Shown in pieces: positions 1 through 12,208 of a DNA stretch of 64,000 nucleotides; position 1 is the first letter of the stretch; each line of letters starts with the position of its first letter. The notes beneath the pieces were generated by a model that was not told the origin of the DNA, did not search any database, and was given only the letters and a program-made list of their open reading frames with translations. This DNA is from Tretioscincus oriximinensis (lineage: Eukaryota > Chordata > Lepidosauria > Squamata > Gymnophthalmidae): assembly GCA_022410635.1 (NCBI GenBank), contig JAJVDF010000256.1, positions 990,287 through 1,054,286 on the forward strand, written 5' to 3'. A program made the translations under genes and the position numbers.

Positions 1-2290
1 CCAAAACTCCAGGGCCTCTCTCCTGGCGATTTTCTGCCCTTCTTCCTTGTGCTGGAAAGAGGAAGTGACTGAGCTGGTTTGCTAGCTCCTCCCTTACATG
101 TTTGCATGTAAGACAGATTTGTGTGAGGAAGAGGAAATTTCTTGCAGCAGCTTGGATCCACAGTTGTTTTGATGTTCGGTTAAGAGTTGTCCTGAAAAAA
201 GTGTTGACATTCAATGATAAATACAGAGGCCGTGCAGCATATGATTGCCCATAACATTATGTATTAACAATGATTTGGCACTTAAATAAGAGCGCATGTT
301 GTTCCACTTCTAATGTCAAACATGTGTGATTACAGCTAATCCATAATAATTAAAGTATGAAATCTAAAGTCTAAATCAGGCCTTTGATGGTGCCTGAGTC
401 ATTCAGCACAATGGGACTGAATTGGATACAGCCCTGGCAACATTTTGTATTAGGGTTCTTGTAAACACCAGGTGGAATAGAAGATTTCTAGGTGTAAACA
501 TAAAACCAAAAAAGGTTGTTTTACTGAAGCTGCTAGAAATACATTCTAATATTTGGCTCAGGAAGAAAAGAAAAAGACTAGAATATGGCTTTTGTTTTCA
601 TTCTTCTATGAACAGGTGTGGTTACTTTCTTTTTTGGCCAACTCAAAGTATAAGGTAAATCCTGCAGTATTCTCAGCATTGCATTGCATTTGCCAAACAT
701 ACCGATGATCAGGGGCATAGCAATGCATCACATTGCCTGGGGTGAGCCCAAATTCCACAGCCTCACCCACCCCCATCTTCCAGAGGAAACATCGAGCACT
801 CATCTAGCACTCATTGAGCTTTCATCCTGTGGCAGGAGCAGAAACAGCCTTCCCAGAGCACTAAAACATCAAGCAAACATAGCTTAGTTGAAACGGTTTG
901 GGAATTTTTCTCCTGCTGTCACCATAAACTCCATAGGGCTTCTTATAAACGTTCAAAGACAAGGAAGATGGAAGGGCACAATTTCCACCCCTTTCCATCA
1001 TGTGCCCAGGTTTGTTGCATCACTTCCACCCCTTTAACAACCCTAGTGCCTAAGACTGTTAGTATTAGCAATGCTGTTAGTACTGAGATGGAAGTGGATT
1101 GCGTTGCTTTTATGGGAAATTCAATAATGATACTGGCTTTCCTGTGATAGTCCTGCTGATATGAATGTCAGCCAAGATTCATATGACTCTGTCTTGCTGG
1201 GAACTTTTGGGAGCCAGTAAATGTGCTAACACAGCAAAACAATAGTGGGAGGTTGGCTGGCCTGATTCTCAGAAGTTTCCAACAAGGTAGCTTCATATAA
1301 AGCCTGCTAGAATGCAGGTAAGCAAATGTATGCTGGAGTTTGCTGCTTGCACCTTGCAGACAATGGCAAGAGGCATTCTCAAGGTCTTTTTATAACCTAT
1401 ACTATCTCTTACTTCTGTTCACAGTTTTTATTCTAAACATTTATTTCACGCTTTATCTAGAAACATGGCTGTGGTAGCATTTTGGTAGAAATGCATAGCT
1501 TGCGAGGAAATCAACACTTTATGAATTTTCCTCTCCTGGATAGTTATTAAGCACACAGAATCAATGACCTCATTCTCAGTTAAGCAAATCTGCTTGTACA
1601 ATTCCTTGAATCATGCAGCTGGTCGTTGTTAAAAACAGTATTCTTTAGCTATGTGGGCCTTTGACTGTATCAATAAAGGGGTTTTTTTTGTGCTGATTGC
1701 TTTTACATTTCTAACTACTACTTATTTGCTAATTGGAATAAGGGGGGGACCTATTGCCCTCTATTTTTCTTATTAATAGTCTTTCTGAACTTTTTCATTT
1801 TCCTCAACTACTCCACATTTGATTATTAAAACTGAAATACAAAATATACTTATGCACCTAACCTTTTTAGCCCTCTAAACTGGAGCTTTTTTCCGAGCTG
1901 CCTGCTTTAAAGTACAGCGGTTGCACCAGCTTGCTATTCCAGTTCCAGCTGTGCTTTTCTGATGGGCTCACTCAGCAAGGGAGCTTTCAAAGCTGTAAGA
2001 GAATGAAAGTTTTGAGATGGAGTTTGGTAGTGAAACTCAAGGCAACATTTTTTTAAAAAATCTTTTAAAGAAAAAGATGAAATTAGCTCTCTGGCTTTTG
2101 ATCCAGGTACCTTTTTAAAAACCTGTTGCTAAGAAGAAAATGGGAACCAACTAATAGTCCTTGGCAGTTTGGCAGAAGTATGATCTACTTTAGTCTGATA
2201 TTAAAAATCCTCAGCCTTATTTATCAGCAATAAATAAGAAAAACAAAGCTTTGCTGACACAGGGACATTGTTACATATGGGCCAAACTGC
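1..2290. other. unassigned AT-rich non-coding DNA
   Basis: No coding exon, RNA gene or recognisable mobile element was found in this stretch. Open frames are short (under 80 codons) and lack domain-like composition. It contains short homopolymers (a T run near 1681, a G run near 1742) but no tandem array. It could be intronic or intergenic; the sequence alone does not decide. Confidence 0.6.
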
Positions 2291-2313
2291 TTTTATTTAT
2301 GTATTTATTATTT

Positions 2314-2345
<32 letters not shown>

Positions 2346-2420
2346 TACCCCACCTAAACCTGAAGATCTCAGCCTCATTCAGGCTACTCTCGGCATAAGC
2401 TATCGCCCCCCCAGGGCCAC
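2291..2420 (-). repeat. L2-like LINE 3' tail with (TTTA)n, minus strand
   Basis: A (TTTA)n run at 2291-2344 is followed by TACCCCACCTAAACCTGAAG and ATCTCAGCC. This is a diverged reverse complement of the tail seen at 12145-12208, where a CCGCCC..GGGCGG hairpin precedes TATAAGTATAAATAAATAAA. The (TTTA)n is therefore the reverse complement of the element's 3' repeat. The 5' limit, at the right-hand side here, is unclear. The L2-like assignment rests on tail structure and is not confirmed by alignment. Confidence 0.55.
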
Positions 2421-4197
2421 AGTTGCATAGCAGCAACGCCCTACTCACAAGGAGTGTACCACCACCATGGCAAGCATCTGAGACACTGGCCAGCTCCCTC
2501 ATTGGCTGCTGGAACCACATCTTGCATGATTTTGCATCTTTACAGAGCTTTGAAAGCAACCCCCAGAGACATCTGCTGCAGAAATGGCCTTTCCATGCAA
2601 CCAACAATCGCTTGAACAAATGCCATTTCCATGCAGTCAGCACAGATGGCCCACCATTACATGTGACTTCATGGGCAGGATGGAAGGTGATGTTGCTTCC
2701 ACTGCGGTGAAAATCATGCATGGGGATATTGTCATAATGAATGATGTGTATACAAATCAAACAACCCCTATGGTCCCATCCAAATGAAGTCTTGCTTCAA
2801 CTGTGGTAGGTTACCTCATGAGGAATCTGCCTCATTCTAATACTGACTTCAGAGTGGGTGTTCGCATTTCTCTATTAAAATGTCCATCCACACAACAGCA
2901 GGAAGGAGGGGGAAGTGCGAATTTAGAGTTTGACATACAAGGGAACAGAAGAGCAACCAATGGGGAGGCCACACAGTGGAGAGTTCACAGAGCTGCCAAA
3001 CAAATGCTCGCTGCTATAACACAGGAAGAGAGGAATGTGGGGGCAGAAGCATGATTGGGTCAATCCAGATTTAAAATAAATTATGAATTTAATCCACTCA
3101 TCTGGATGGGGCCTATGACTGAATTAAAATTTTGATGCCAAATTGGATGTTTTAAGAACAATTAAAAGTGCCTATACTTGGGAAGGTAGGTGGGGGGATT
3201 TACTTTTCACTTCTCTCAATTGGCAATATTTAATATATGTTCATGTGTTGATTATTGTGTTGTGTGATTAGCTGTGGTAGGAATCACAGAGAGAGGGTAG
3301 TCCTGAGGAAAAGATTTGAGAGTACAAAAGCATTTTGATCTGATTTGTCACTGGAAAATATTTGGAGAGTTACTGCAATTTGTTGTTGTGCAATTTCTAG
3401 TTCAATCAGAGCTAGATGAGGGAGACTACAGCACACGGATTAAGCATTTTTCAGTAGTCATCCTGCAGTAGATGCCACTTTTTCTAGATTAAACTATTGA
3501 GGCATCGTTCTGGAGAGCCCCCGTCCTCTCGCATCTGTGGCTGTGTGCATGCGTGTGCACAAATTTGATGTGCAAGGATAAAATAACCAAGAACGCAGCA
3601 GTTGCTTCTATAGGCTGCTGCGAGTATAAGAAAAAAAGCCTCGGTCTGCACTGTGATGAGATCGAGGAGTGATGTTACGAAACATAGAAGTTTGTGTGTA
3701 CAGGGAAGCAATTGCTATATTCCAGAATGTAGCTTTGTAGCGGTTTTTAATTCATGGTTTGCACGCAGCCTGAGTCTTGCCACAACCCAGCTAATTAGAT
3801 TCTCTGATCTGCATTATGATTTTTGACTTTCAGATTTGATCTCTTTGCTTTTTGTCAGTGTGACTGTTTTCCCTAATTTCCATTAGTCTTTCTCCCTATG
3901 TGTGCCTTTTGTTTAGAGATTTGATAGGTGGGATGATTCTTGTTGGATAAAGTTAGGATTAATTTAACATCATGTTTATATTTTGGACTCGTTCTGACTT
4001 GGCCTTATTCACACTTGACCAGGAAGTGGTCTAAAGGGCCTGCTATCCATACTAACATTGGCCATGGCAAGATTTGTGCTTTCCCAGAATGGTATCTGGT
4101 TAGCAACCTCTTTAGGCCACTTTCTGGAAATAATATGGTCAAGAGTGAATCAGGCCTCTTTGGCCAACTCTACTCTACAATGACTTGCTTTTTTTGC
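2421..4197. other. unassigned non-coding DNA
   Basis: Open frames on both strands at 2335-2800 overlap one another and show no recognisable domain, so I treat them as chance. No tandem array, RNA gene or element boundary was recognised. Confidence 0.55.
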
Positions 4198-4462
4198 TTA
4201 TTTATTTACATTCATATTTCACCCTATACCCAGAGGACTCAGGGCAAATGAAAACAAAAGGCCATAAAAACTGTTAAAATAGAATTGCTAAAAATAGTAA
4301 TATTGTCTTCAAGGAGAGAGGAGTTTTGGCTCAGCTGAAGGCAAGGATGACACACTTCAGAAGGAAGACCACTCCATAACCTGGAGGCTATCAAAGAGAA
4401 GCCCCTCCCATGTGTCCATATCCCTTTGATGATTGAAGGAGGTGGGACCATCAGGAGAGGCT
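4198..4462 (-). repeat. L2-like LINE fragment, minus strand
   Basis: It begins with TTATTTATTTACATT and then TTTCACCCTATACCCAGAGG and ACTCAGGGC, the reverse complement of the hairpin tail of this family. It continues through text closely related to the copies at 31882-32500 and 57297-57620: CTTCAAGGAGAGAGG, GGCTCAGCTGAAGGC, ACCACTCCA and GGTGGGACCATCAGGAG. The shared interior beyond the tail shows this is more than a simple repeat. It is non-coding and decayed. Confidence 0.65.
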
Positions 4463-6320
4463 TACGGTTTGTTTGTTTGCTTAGCTTCTAGTACCTGATG
4501 TTTTTTATTTATAAATTAGATAGACTAGAGGGTATAGGATTGGGTTGCTAGATTTCTGCCCAACTGTTTAACAGCAAGTTGAGCTGTTTTCACTTTTATT
4601 GATTTACCTGTGGTCTTTCTTCTGCTCTCCTTTGAGAAGATAAGTTTTCTGCAGACCTGAGAAGGACCTTTTATATGTTTACTTTGTACCCATTTGCTTA
4701 TCTTTTTGTTATGTGCATGTATTTTGTTTTTTTCCCATCTTGCTGTTTGTAGATAGCTGATACCATATCTGATGTAGCTTCCTCTATCTTTTGTTTTTCC
4801 AAACGATAAGATAGATTGTTTGAGTGAAGTTACAAAATAAATATTAAAAGCAAATACAAATAACAACATCCTTTCTGGTCATATTAAATGTTGTATAATG
4901 AAATATACAGATATCACATATTTGCAAAACAATACAGTGAGATCAGAAACTGAAAAAAAATGGTAAAAAAAAAAGGAAATTAGCATATTTTTGCAAATAA
5001 TCGCAAAATATTTTTTACTTCTCTGCTAGACCAGAGAGATAAAGCTTGAGTACATTGCAGTAGGAAACAAAAATCAAACAAAGTGAGTGATCAGTATAAG
5101 TAAAACATATAAACAAATGCACAATTTTACTTAATATATAAGATTCTGTAAAACTGGTATTAATGTACTGTGTTTACACACACACACACACAAGACTGTG
5201 AATGTGCTTCTCCTGCCTAATTGCCTTAAAGATTATCTAAATGAAATTTGACCTCCATCTGTGATCTTCCATACAGGTTGACTGAATGACGAATTTGACT
5301 TGTGGGAGTTGTGGAAAAAAAGGTGGTATATGTCATTGCCCTTTCTTGGACTGTAATTAAAAAGGCCTAAGATACTCAATGTAGATAAAGCTATCCCCTC
5401 CATAAATCAATACTGCTAACTTTAGCAAGCAGATTTTATAGAATCCCTATGAGAGTTCTCCCTCCTCTTGTTCACGCTATTCATGTGTCACAGAAATATT
5501 ATGGTTTGCTCATTTCAATCCAGTATCAGTTGTTGAAGAGATTCTATAGTCATCATTAAATACTTTTACAGCCCTTTAGGTCCCCTGCAAACTACAATTT
5601 CTAGTGGGAATACCTGGATCACATCAATAAAGGTGTTGGGCAGATGGATCCAAAGTGGGTCTTTAGATATTTCTGAACTACACTCCCCATCGTTCCATGA
5701 CAGCTGTTATCTAGCTATTCTGAAAAAGATTTAGAGCTACCTACAACTGAAGGCTCAAAAGCCTTTACATTCTTCTATGTTCATTCTATCCTGAGAACAG
5801 AAAGTGTGACAGAAAGAGGAGAATTGGGATGAAATAGTACAACTGGTACCAAATACTCCTTCGCAAGGAAAAGGGAAACGGCACTTAGGAGGCAAGAATG
5901 CTGTGCTGGCAATGGCAGTAGTTTTGCTCAGAGTTGAGGTATCAATTTTAGAGGTCCTGAGCTGTGAGAAAGAGATTCTGGAACAGGTGGGGAAAATGCT
6001 CTCAACTCTGAAAATGCCTGTTTCCAAAAGTGCTGAGTGGAATTCTAATGAAACTTCAACTGAAAGCAAATAAAATAAACAAATAGACGTTTTCTTCTAA
6101 AATTCCTTTGTAGACACTGTACTCAGACACTCATGGGTCAATATTGATCATATCTACATGAAACTAATCTTGATATCTTTTCTATGTTAGTCAGACACAT
6201 ACTCTACATTTAATTCGTATCCAGTCCTGAAAACCTGAACTGAATCAGAAAAAAGCAGGTTAGAAATTGTATGAAATGTATGTGTCTGATTTTAGCCTAA
6301 AGCAACAGAAGCTATGTGCA
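4463..6320. other. unassigned non-coding DNA with a short (CA)n
   Basis: A (CA)n run lies at about 5176-5192. A 104-codon minus-strand frame at 5755-6069 has no recognisable domain and is treated as chance. The rest is AT-rich with no recognised element. Confidence 0.55.
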
Positions 6321-6399
6321 CCGCCCTATGGTTGGCTGCCCTGAGACCTTCGGGAATAGGGGATACAAGTACAAATAAATAAATAATAAATAAATAAGT
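6321..6399 (+). repeat. L2-like LINE 3' tail, plus strand
   Basis: CCGCCCTATGG followed by GCCCTGAGACCTTCGGGAAT, AGGGGATACAAGTACAAAT and then (AAAT)n is the plus-strand form of the hairpin tail also seen at 12145-12208. Only the 3' end is present, as expected for a 5'-truncated insertion. The tail consists of AAATAAATAAATAATAAATA-type repeats. Confidence 0.6.
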
Positions 6400-7599
6400 T
6401 ATTTATTCCCTGCTTTATTGATCTTAAAACTTTTTTTCCTTTTTCAGCAAAGGTATTTTTAATTCTCTATTGTTCTTCCTTGGACATATTCGTTCTTATC
6501 ATGATTTAATGAATGGATGTTGTGCTCACTATGCATTCCATGATGGAACTTTCTCCCTCCAACTATGTCTAGGGGTGGTATTACAGGACTGTTAGTTCTG
6601 ATGCCTTCAGAATAACACATTTGTGTGTCAGCCTGTGCTGTTCCTGCCATTGTGGAACAGATGTCAAATACTTTAAAGTATTCTACTGCAGAGATATATA
6701 GTAATTAAAACAGTTAAGGGCTGCTTGGGGACAGACCAAATAATCTATGGTGCAATTGCTTTGCTCTGATTGTTTGCATAATGTGCCTCCAGACCAAAGT
6801 GCAAAAGTGTTTCATCTGTCCACATGTGGCCTTTTCCCCCCTTTAATTTTTGTAGTTTCCCTCACTGTTCTTTCCTTGTCTCTTTCCAGTCGTATTCCCT
6901 TAACAATTTAACATTTCAATCCTTTTACCTCCTCTTGCTGCTTTCTGTCTACCTCCTACTGTCCTGCTGGCAGAAATACACATTTTGGAGCAAGCTGTTT
7001 GGCTCCTGCCAGCCCTCCTACTAAGTATTAATATCAGGCCTGTTAAGCCTTTGTTGGGTAGCCACAAAGGCTAGAAGAGGAGACCTACCTAGTCCTAAAC
7101 CTCCAAATATTATCCCTGAGAATCAGTTGTTTACAATTTCACTTCTATTCTTGAACATATGAATGCAGAGAGGACTGGACCTCCCCAGGCAGTGGCAAAC
7201 CATTTCTGTATGCAGTGGTCATGCAGTCAACTAGGATTCTGTCTGTCTTGTTGGCATCTAGTCTGCCTTGAATCCTCTGAAACTGCATATTTCTGTGACT
7301 ATGCTTCTTTGCTCTGACCATCTCTGATGTAATTTCTCCATTAATAAAAAAAATTCATTTCTTGTCCAGTGTTTGGTTATTTGTCCACCACCACCACCCA
7401 AAGGTCTCAGAGCACACAAAACTCACCACAAAACTAGTGAGAACATAAAAGTGCCTGGGAGGGGAGGGATTCAGATATAGATTACTCATACATGTGACAC
7501 ACCCTCACAAGTGATCAGATATCTCATGGGTCTATGCTTGAGGAAATTTGCTGAAGCCAATTTCCGCCCATTTTATCAGAAGTAACATTATTTTGAAAT

Positions 7600-7732
7600 A
7601 GTGCCCGGAGTGCCATCACTTCTTGTCCTGCCCAGGAAGGGCCATCACTTTTGACACCACTTTTGTCCCACCCAGGAAGTAATGTCACATTTGACATCAC
7701 TTCCTGTCCTGCCCAAGAAGTGATATCATGAG
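7600..7732. repeat. degenerate tandem repeat, unit of about 35-45 bp
   Basis: Three related units carry CATCACTT..TGTCCTGCCCAGGAAG variants: near 7612-7640 (CTTGTCCTGCCCAGGAAG), 7655-7682 (TTGTCCCACCCAGGAAGTAA) and 7697-7725 (CCTGTCCTGCCCAAGAAGTG). Each unit has CACTT on one side and AAGTG or AAGTAA on the other, so it is weakly palindromic. The open frame across it is repeat-driven. The origin is unknown. Confidence 0.5.
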
Positions 7733-8279
7733 AAAACCATGCACAATTCCCATCATTGCCCATTGGCTATTTCTCACCAAGCAGGCTAGTGGTTTATTTG
7801 CAGAGGTGTATAGACAAAGTAAAGTGGATTTAAAGTCTGGATACAGTCTTGGTAATTATTTCTAGGGTGCTTAGATGACATGCCCTTGACTATGAAATAA
7901 CATGATAGCCACCAGCAATAGGGCAATTCATACACACTACCTTATTAATTATAATAAGAGCTGGAGGTAAATACAAATCTCCTTCTGCCTGTTCAGTAAT
8001 CATAATTCTTTCTGGGAGTTTTAGTAAATGTGGGAGATCCTATTTCCACATTCTGACCACACACTATAAGGAAGGAGAATCAAAAGAACCCAATTAGAAG
8101 GAGCAATCATAAAAGTAACAACCAACTGCAGTTTCAACTAACACATCAGTTTTCCTTACTGTGTGGCATTTCATTAGAGTAAGTCCTAGAAACAAAATAT
8201 TTCCTGCTCTATAAACACTGCAGAGTTTACAATCCTCTCTTCCAAGGCAGTAACTTGCTCAAATAACCAGCCGTGTCAG

Positions 8280-8710
8280 GAAACACACATTTAACAATAA
8301 TGGAGTTTGTTCATGAAAATTGCCTCAGTCAAACCCTTCCTTCTTTCTCTTTGTAAAGCTTAAAATACTGAGTGGAAACTTCACTGCATCCCTGTAGTAA
8401 CGTGGATTGAGGATTGCTGATAAATACAAGCAGGTTAACAGCAAATATCAAAGGTTTGCCAGATTAAAGTCAAAGGCAGATGAGATTTTCAAGCACGGAT
8501 GTAAACAATGAAAAAACAAAACAAAGGTTGAAATCCTCAATTATTTTTCAAAGCTTTTTAAATACCAGCCTCAATAGGCTTAAACGAACATCGGAATAAA
8601 CATGTCCTTGCACTGGGTTAACTACAAACATACTGATTCTTTTGCTGACGTTCAATCTATATGGATTTCCTTCATGTAGCAAAATCAAGGACAAGATGCA
8701 AAGAAGGGAA
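8280..8710. other. candidate conserved non-coding block (speculative)
   Basis: This 430-bp stretch has no recognised repeat or open frame. It is rich in motifs typical of developmental enhancers: repeated ATCAAAGG/GTCAAAGG (TCF/LEF-like), TGTAAACAA (forkhead-like) near 8499 and GGTTAAC twice (HNF1-like half-sites). Such motifs occur often by chance in AT-rich DNA, so the call is an impression that needs a cross-species alignment. Confidence 0.18.
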
Positions 8711-9395
8711 GATAAGTGAATCAGCTTCCCTTATAGGAGGGAGGGAATGGTTATGAAATGAGTGTTGCTTGGGGAAGGAGGAGGATTAATGAATCAAGAG
8801 CAGGAAGAGATCATTGCCAAGTGACCAATATGCCAACTGTTGGGCAAACTCTCCAGAGCCCAACTTGTAATTAATTGTTTAAAATGGATTAATGGAGGGC
8901 ATCTTCCAAATGATTCACATTAATCCTTATCTAAAGAAGAAGAAGAAGAAGAAAGCACCCAGATCAATTATGAATCTATTATATTATAAATGCTTGAATT
9001 AATACTGTTTTGCTTCTTTTCCTATAGAATGAATTTGCCATTGACATTGTATTTTCTGTGGACTTTAAGTGGTTTTACATGTGAAAAAAGGTATGTGTCA
9101 GCACATGCATTTACACTTTTAAGATGAAAAATGTGAAGAATCTTTACACCCCATTATGACTGCAACACATTGTCTAGTTTGGGAGGAAAGACAAAATTCA
9201 GATGAAATTCTGTTCTTTTATAACCTCTCCAAACTAGGCTTTTGAGGCCCATCATTATAGCCAGGAGCCTAGATATTCTTATTATTATTATTTTTAAGGA
9301 TTGAAATGTTCACCCGTGAATGAGGAAAGGGAAATTGGGATGTCCCCTTGCCTGGTCCAATTCACTTCTGAGAGCAAAATCTCATTCTTTAGAAT

Positions 9396-9518
9396 TTTAG
9401 AGAAATAGCCGTGTTAGTCTAGCATCTGAAGAAGTAGACACGTCTACGAAAGCTTATGCCACCCACTTTTCTTAAGTTAGTCTTAAAGTGCTACTAGCTC
9501 CTTTGCTGGACATTCTTT
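9396..9518 (+). repeat. amniote interspersed repeat with CCGTGTTAGTCTAG end
   Basis: The sequence runs GAGAAATAGCCGTGTTAGTC, CATCTGAAGAAGTAGACACG, TACGAAAGCTTATGC, ACCCACTTTTCTTAAGTTAG, AAAGTGCTACTAGCTCCTTT. The same family is present twice, head to head, at 46473-46690. Related repeats are widespread in turtles, crocodilians and squamates. I am not certain of its class (SINE or non-autonomous DNA transposon), so none is assigned. Confidence 0.7.
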
Positions 9519-11969
9519 AGAATGTGAGGCCTGCAACTGGACTTTTCTAGGATGGAAACATCCTTTGTGGGTGAGGAAAGGAAGATTGTGACAGTCCCAC
9601 AATTTCAGATGGGATTTACCAGTCTTCTCTTGGCCCATTATAGCAAGCATCACTTCTTTTTATTGGAAAAAGTGAATATTATTGCAGTGATGCACAGTCA
9701 GACAGGCAGTCATTTTAAAAAAATGTGTATGTTCACCAAATGCACCCATTTTTTTTGAAATATCTTCCTTAGTGAATGGGGCACAATCATCATATGATTA
9801 TGCCCTCTTTTAAATTATATAATTGTACAAGTGAGGGACATTTTAAAAAGAGGGCACAAACTTATTTGCTAAAGGAAGCCATTCCCAAATTGCTCAGCGA
9901 ATGTGCATGCTTTTAAAAATGTTTGTCTGTCTGATAGGAAACTGGATGTCTTCCCCATAATTGTGATCATAGCCTGTTCTTCCGATAAAATGATAGAAGG
10001 CTGGAAACCCCACCTACAATTGGCTACGACTGGATGTGGGGATGTCCAGTCTCCCTTACCCCACCCACAGGTCAATGATTCCACCATAAAAAGTCTGATG
10101 GCTAGCCTCACAGTCTAAAGAATTGGGTCTTGCTCTCAGAAGTGGACTGCGAACAGAAAATAATTGAACAACTTTGCTTTTAACACACATCCAAGAGGAA
10201 AATCCCTGAAAAGTCCTTGGGACTGTGGGATCAGTGTTAATGGAAAACAGTTTCCATTTGCAACTTGGATTAAAGAGCAAAACTGCCTAGCCCAAATAGA
10301 AACAGCTTTGCAACCATTTGTTTTAACAGCCTCTCAGAATGTAGCTTTGGAGACTATACATAGTTGTAGGTGGGATATTTATATTGGATATGTGTAGATG
10401 ACAAAAAAACCCCATTGTTTCAATGTAGTTTCCTGGGGTTGACAGCACGCCACTGCAAAAATCTTCTTAATCATGGCATCTTTATTATTATTCTTTTTTT
10501 CAGGAGTAGTCATTTGTGCATTAATGGCCCTTGGAGCATTTTTGTCTGGCATCTGGGACCCTTTCCAGATTTTACTCACAGTATGTCACAGTACTTTCCT
10601 TTTGTTTCCAGTGCTTTGAAGTTATAAGAAACATTCTCCACTGACCTATTTCATCTGGCTTCTTAATTTTTATCCATGCAATGCTGTGCCTCAAATGTAA
10701 GCTCCCTAAATCCATATTGCCTCGGTACAGCACCAAAGAAAGTTTGATTGTTTCAAGCTGGCAGCTGTCATCACAGAAGCTGTTGGAAAGAGCAGGAGTT
10801 CTTTCACTGATTACTGACCTACTAGCTATCACAAGTAGTTGTTATGAAGAACCAGCTTTTTTCCCCTCAGCATGATTAATGTGCCCCAAACAAATACGTG
10901 TAAAGAGGCAAACAAAAGCCCCAAAGTGGAAATGTTCCATGGGAGTAGCTGATTAACAAACTGGGAACAATTAGGAATTTAACAGTTCCTTGGGAAGAAA
11001 TAAAAGCTAGTTAAAATCAGAACTTAGAGAAATTCCTTTCTGGTCTTCTGTTACTTTGGTCTTTATTCAAAGTGACCACATGTTACTGTGACTAAGGACC
11101 ATGGGAATTTTCTTCCATTAAGACAAAAAGCTTCCACACTTTAGTCTTGTTTGAACTTAAGGTTTTCTTTGTCATGCCTAGAGGAACGAGAGAGCTTGTT
11201 GTATACCCAAGCTAAATATATTAAGGATATTTCTTCAGTCTTGTACCCCAATGCTATATTATCTGCAGGGGCAGTTTCAGCAGAGGCAACTTACTTGAGT
11301 TGATTTTTGGCTAGAGTGAATATAAAAGTTCCAACTACTAAAACCGTTTCCTAACTAGTGATAAACTACACTAAGTATAAATGGTAAAGCTGTAAAACAT
11401 TGTTTATACATTTCCAAAAGCTCTAAAGTTCCAAGAGCATGTATTTTTGATCCTTTTTTCAGCCAGAAATGTATAGCCAAATACGATTCTCATACTCATT
11501 ATTGTTCTGGCTTATAGTACACTTCTTTTATCCACACCTTACAGCAGACCACTCGTAATGTTCTTCATTCACGTAATGTGAAGTTTAGACTAAAATCACG
11601 TCCTGGTCTCGTCTTTTGAATTTTACTTGCATACTAGGCAATGGTATGTTGAACCATGGAAACATGTGGAGAACATGACTAAGTGGTATATTGTGGGACA
11701 CATTTTTGTGGTGCAACAATGAAATTCCACTGAAATGGAATTCCTCCAAGAGTTCTGAAAGCTGGAAAAATGTACCTGGTGAGCTTTGGAGCTGATATTC
11801 TGAGCCAGTAAGCCTGTCTTGGATGGATAATTAATCCTTCATCAACTAGGTGGTTTGAATGGATGTCCTTGATAGTCCCTTCCAATTCTCTGCTTCTGTG
11901 ACCTTGGGATAGATTAGTTACTGCAGATAAGAATCGTTTAACTCATTGAAATTGTTTTTATGTATTCTG
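9519..11969. other. unassigned non-coding DNA
   Basis: Overlapping open frames of 64-86 codons on both strands at 9869-10875 show no recognisable domain and mutually conflict, so none is called a gene. No element ends, tandem arrays or RNA genes were recognised. Confidence 0.55.
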
Positions 11970-11997
11970 TCGTGCCCTGAGGTGGTTGTATGTGAAA

Positions 11998-12089
<92 letters not shown>

Positions 12090-12118
12090 TTATGGGCTGG
12101 GGCATAAATGCAAATAAA
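11970..12118 (+). repeat. L2-like 3' tail interrupted by a triplet array
   Basis: GTGCCCTGAGGTGGTTGTAT on the left and GGGCTGGGGCATAAATGC then AAATAAAAA on the right match the two halves of the L2-like hairpin tail (CCGCCCTGAG..GGGCGGGGTATAAGTA..AAATAAA). A (TAC)n array of about 95 bp sits where the hairpin loop should be. I read this as a tail whose loop acquired or expanded a microsatellite. A second, intact copy of the tail follows at 12145. Confidence 0.5.
11998..12091. repeat. (TAC)n-(TGC)n-(TAC)n microsatellite
   Basis: About 31 triplets: TAC units, then a block of about five TGC/CTG units at roughly 12031-12046, then TAC units to about 12089. The TGC block is one C/T or A/G change away from the flanking unit and probably arose by a point change followed by slippage. 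Minus-strand reading produces serine- or valine-rich open frames that are artefacts. Confidence 0.95.
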
Positions 12119-12144
12119 AATGTAAACACTAATCATCATCATCA

Positions 12145-12208
12145 TCATACCCCGCCCTATACCTGAGACCTTCGGGTATAGGGCGGGGTATAAGTATAAA
12201 TAAATAAA
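12145..12208 (+). repeat. L2-like 3' terminal hairpin and (TAAA)n tail
   Basis: CCCCGCCCTATACC followed by TGAGACCTTC and GGGTATAGGGCGGGGT forms a strong stem-loop with complementary arms CCCCGCCCTATACC and GGTATAGGGCGGGG. TATAAGTATAAATAAATAAA follows. A terminal hairpin plus short repeat is typical of L2-clade LINEs and the SINEs that borrow their tails. This is the best-preserved copy in the window. An (ATC)n run at about 12131-12149 adjoins it. Confidence 0.7.

Larger units (their letters stand above)
6400..9395. other. unassigned non-coding DNA with minor repeats
   Basis: Apart from the sub-features listed separately, no gene or element is recognised. A possible very short antisense L2-like tail lies near 7385-7455 (CCACCCAAAGGTCTCAGAG). 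A (GAA)n run lies at about 8934-8953. Confidence 0.5.
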
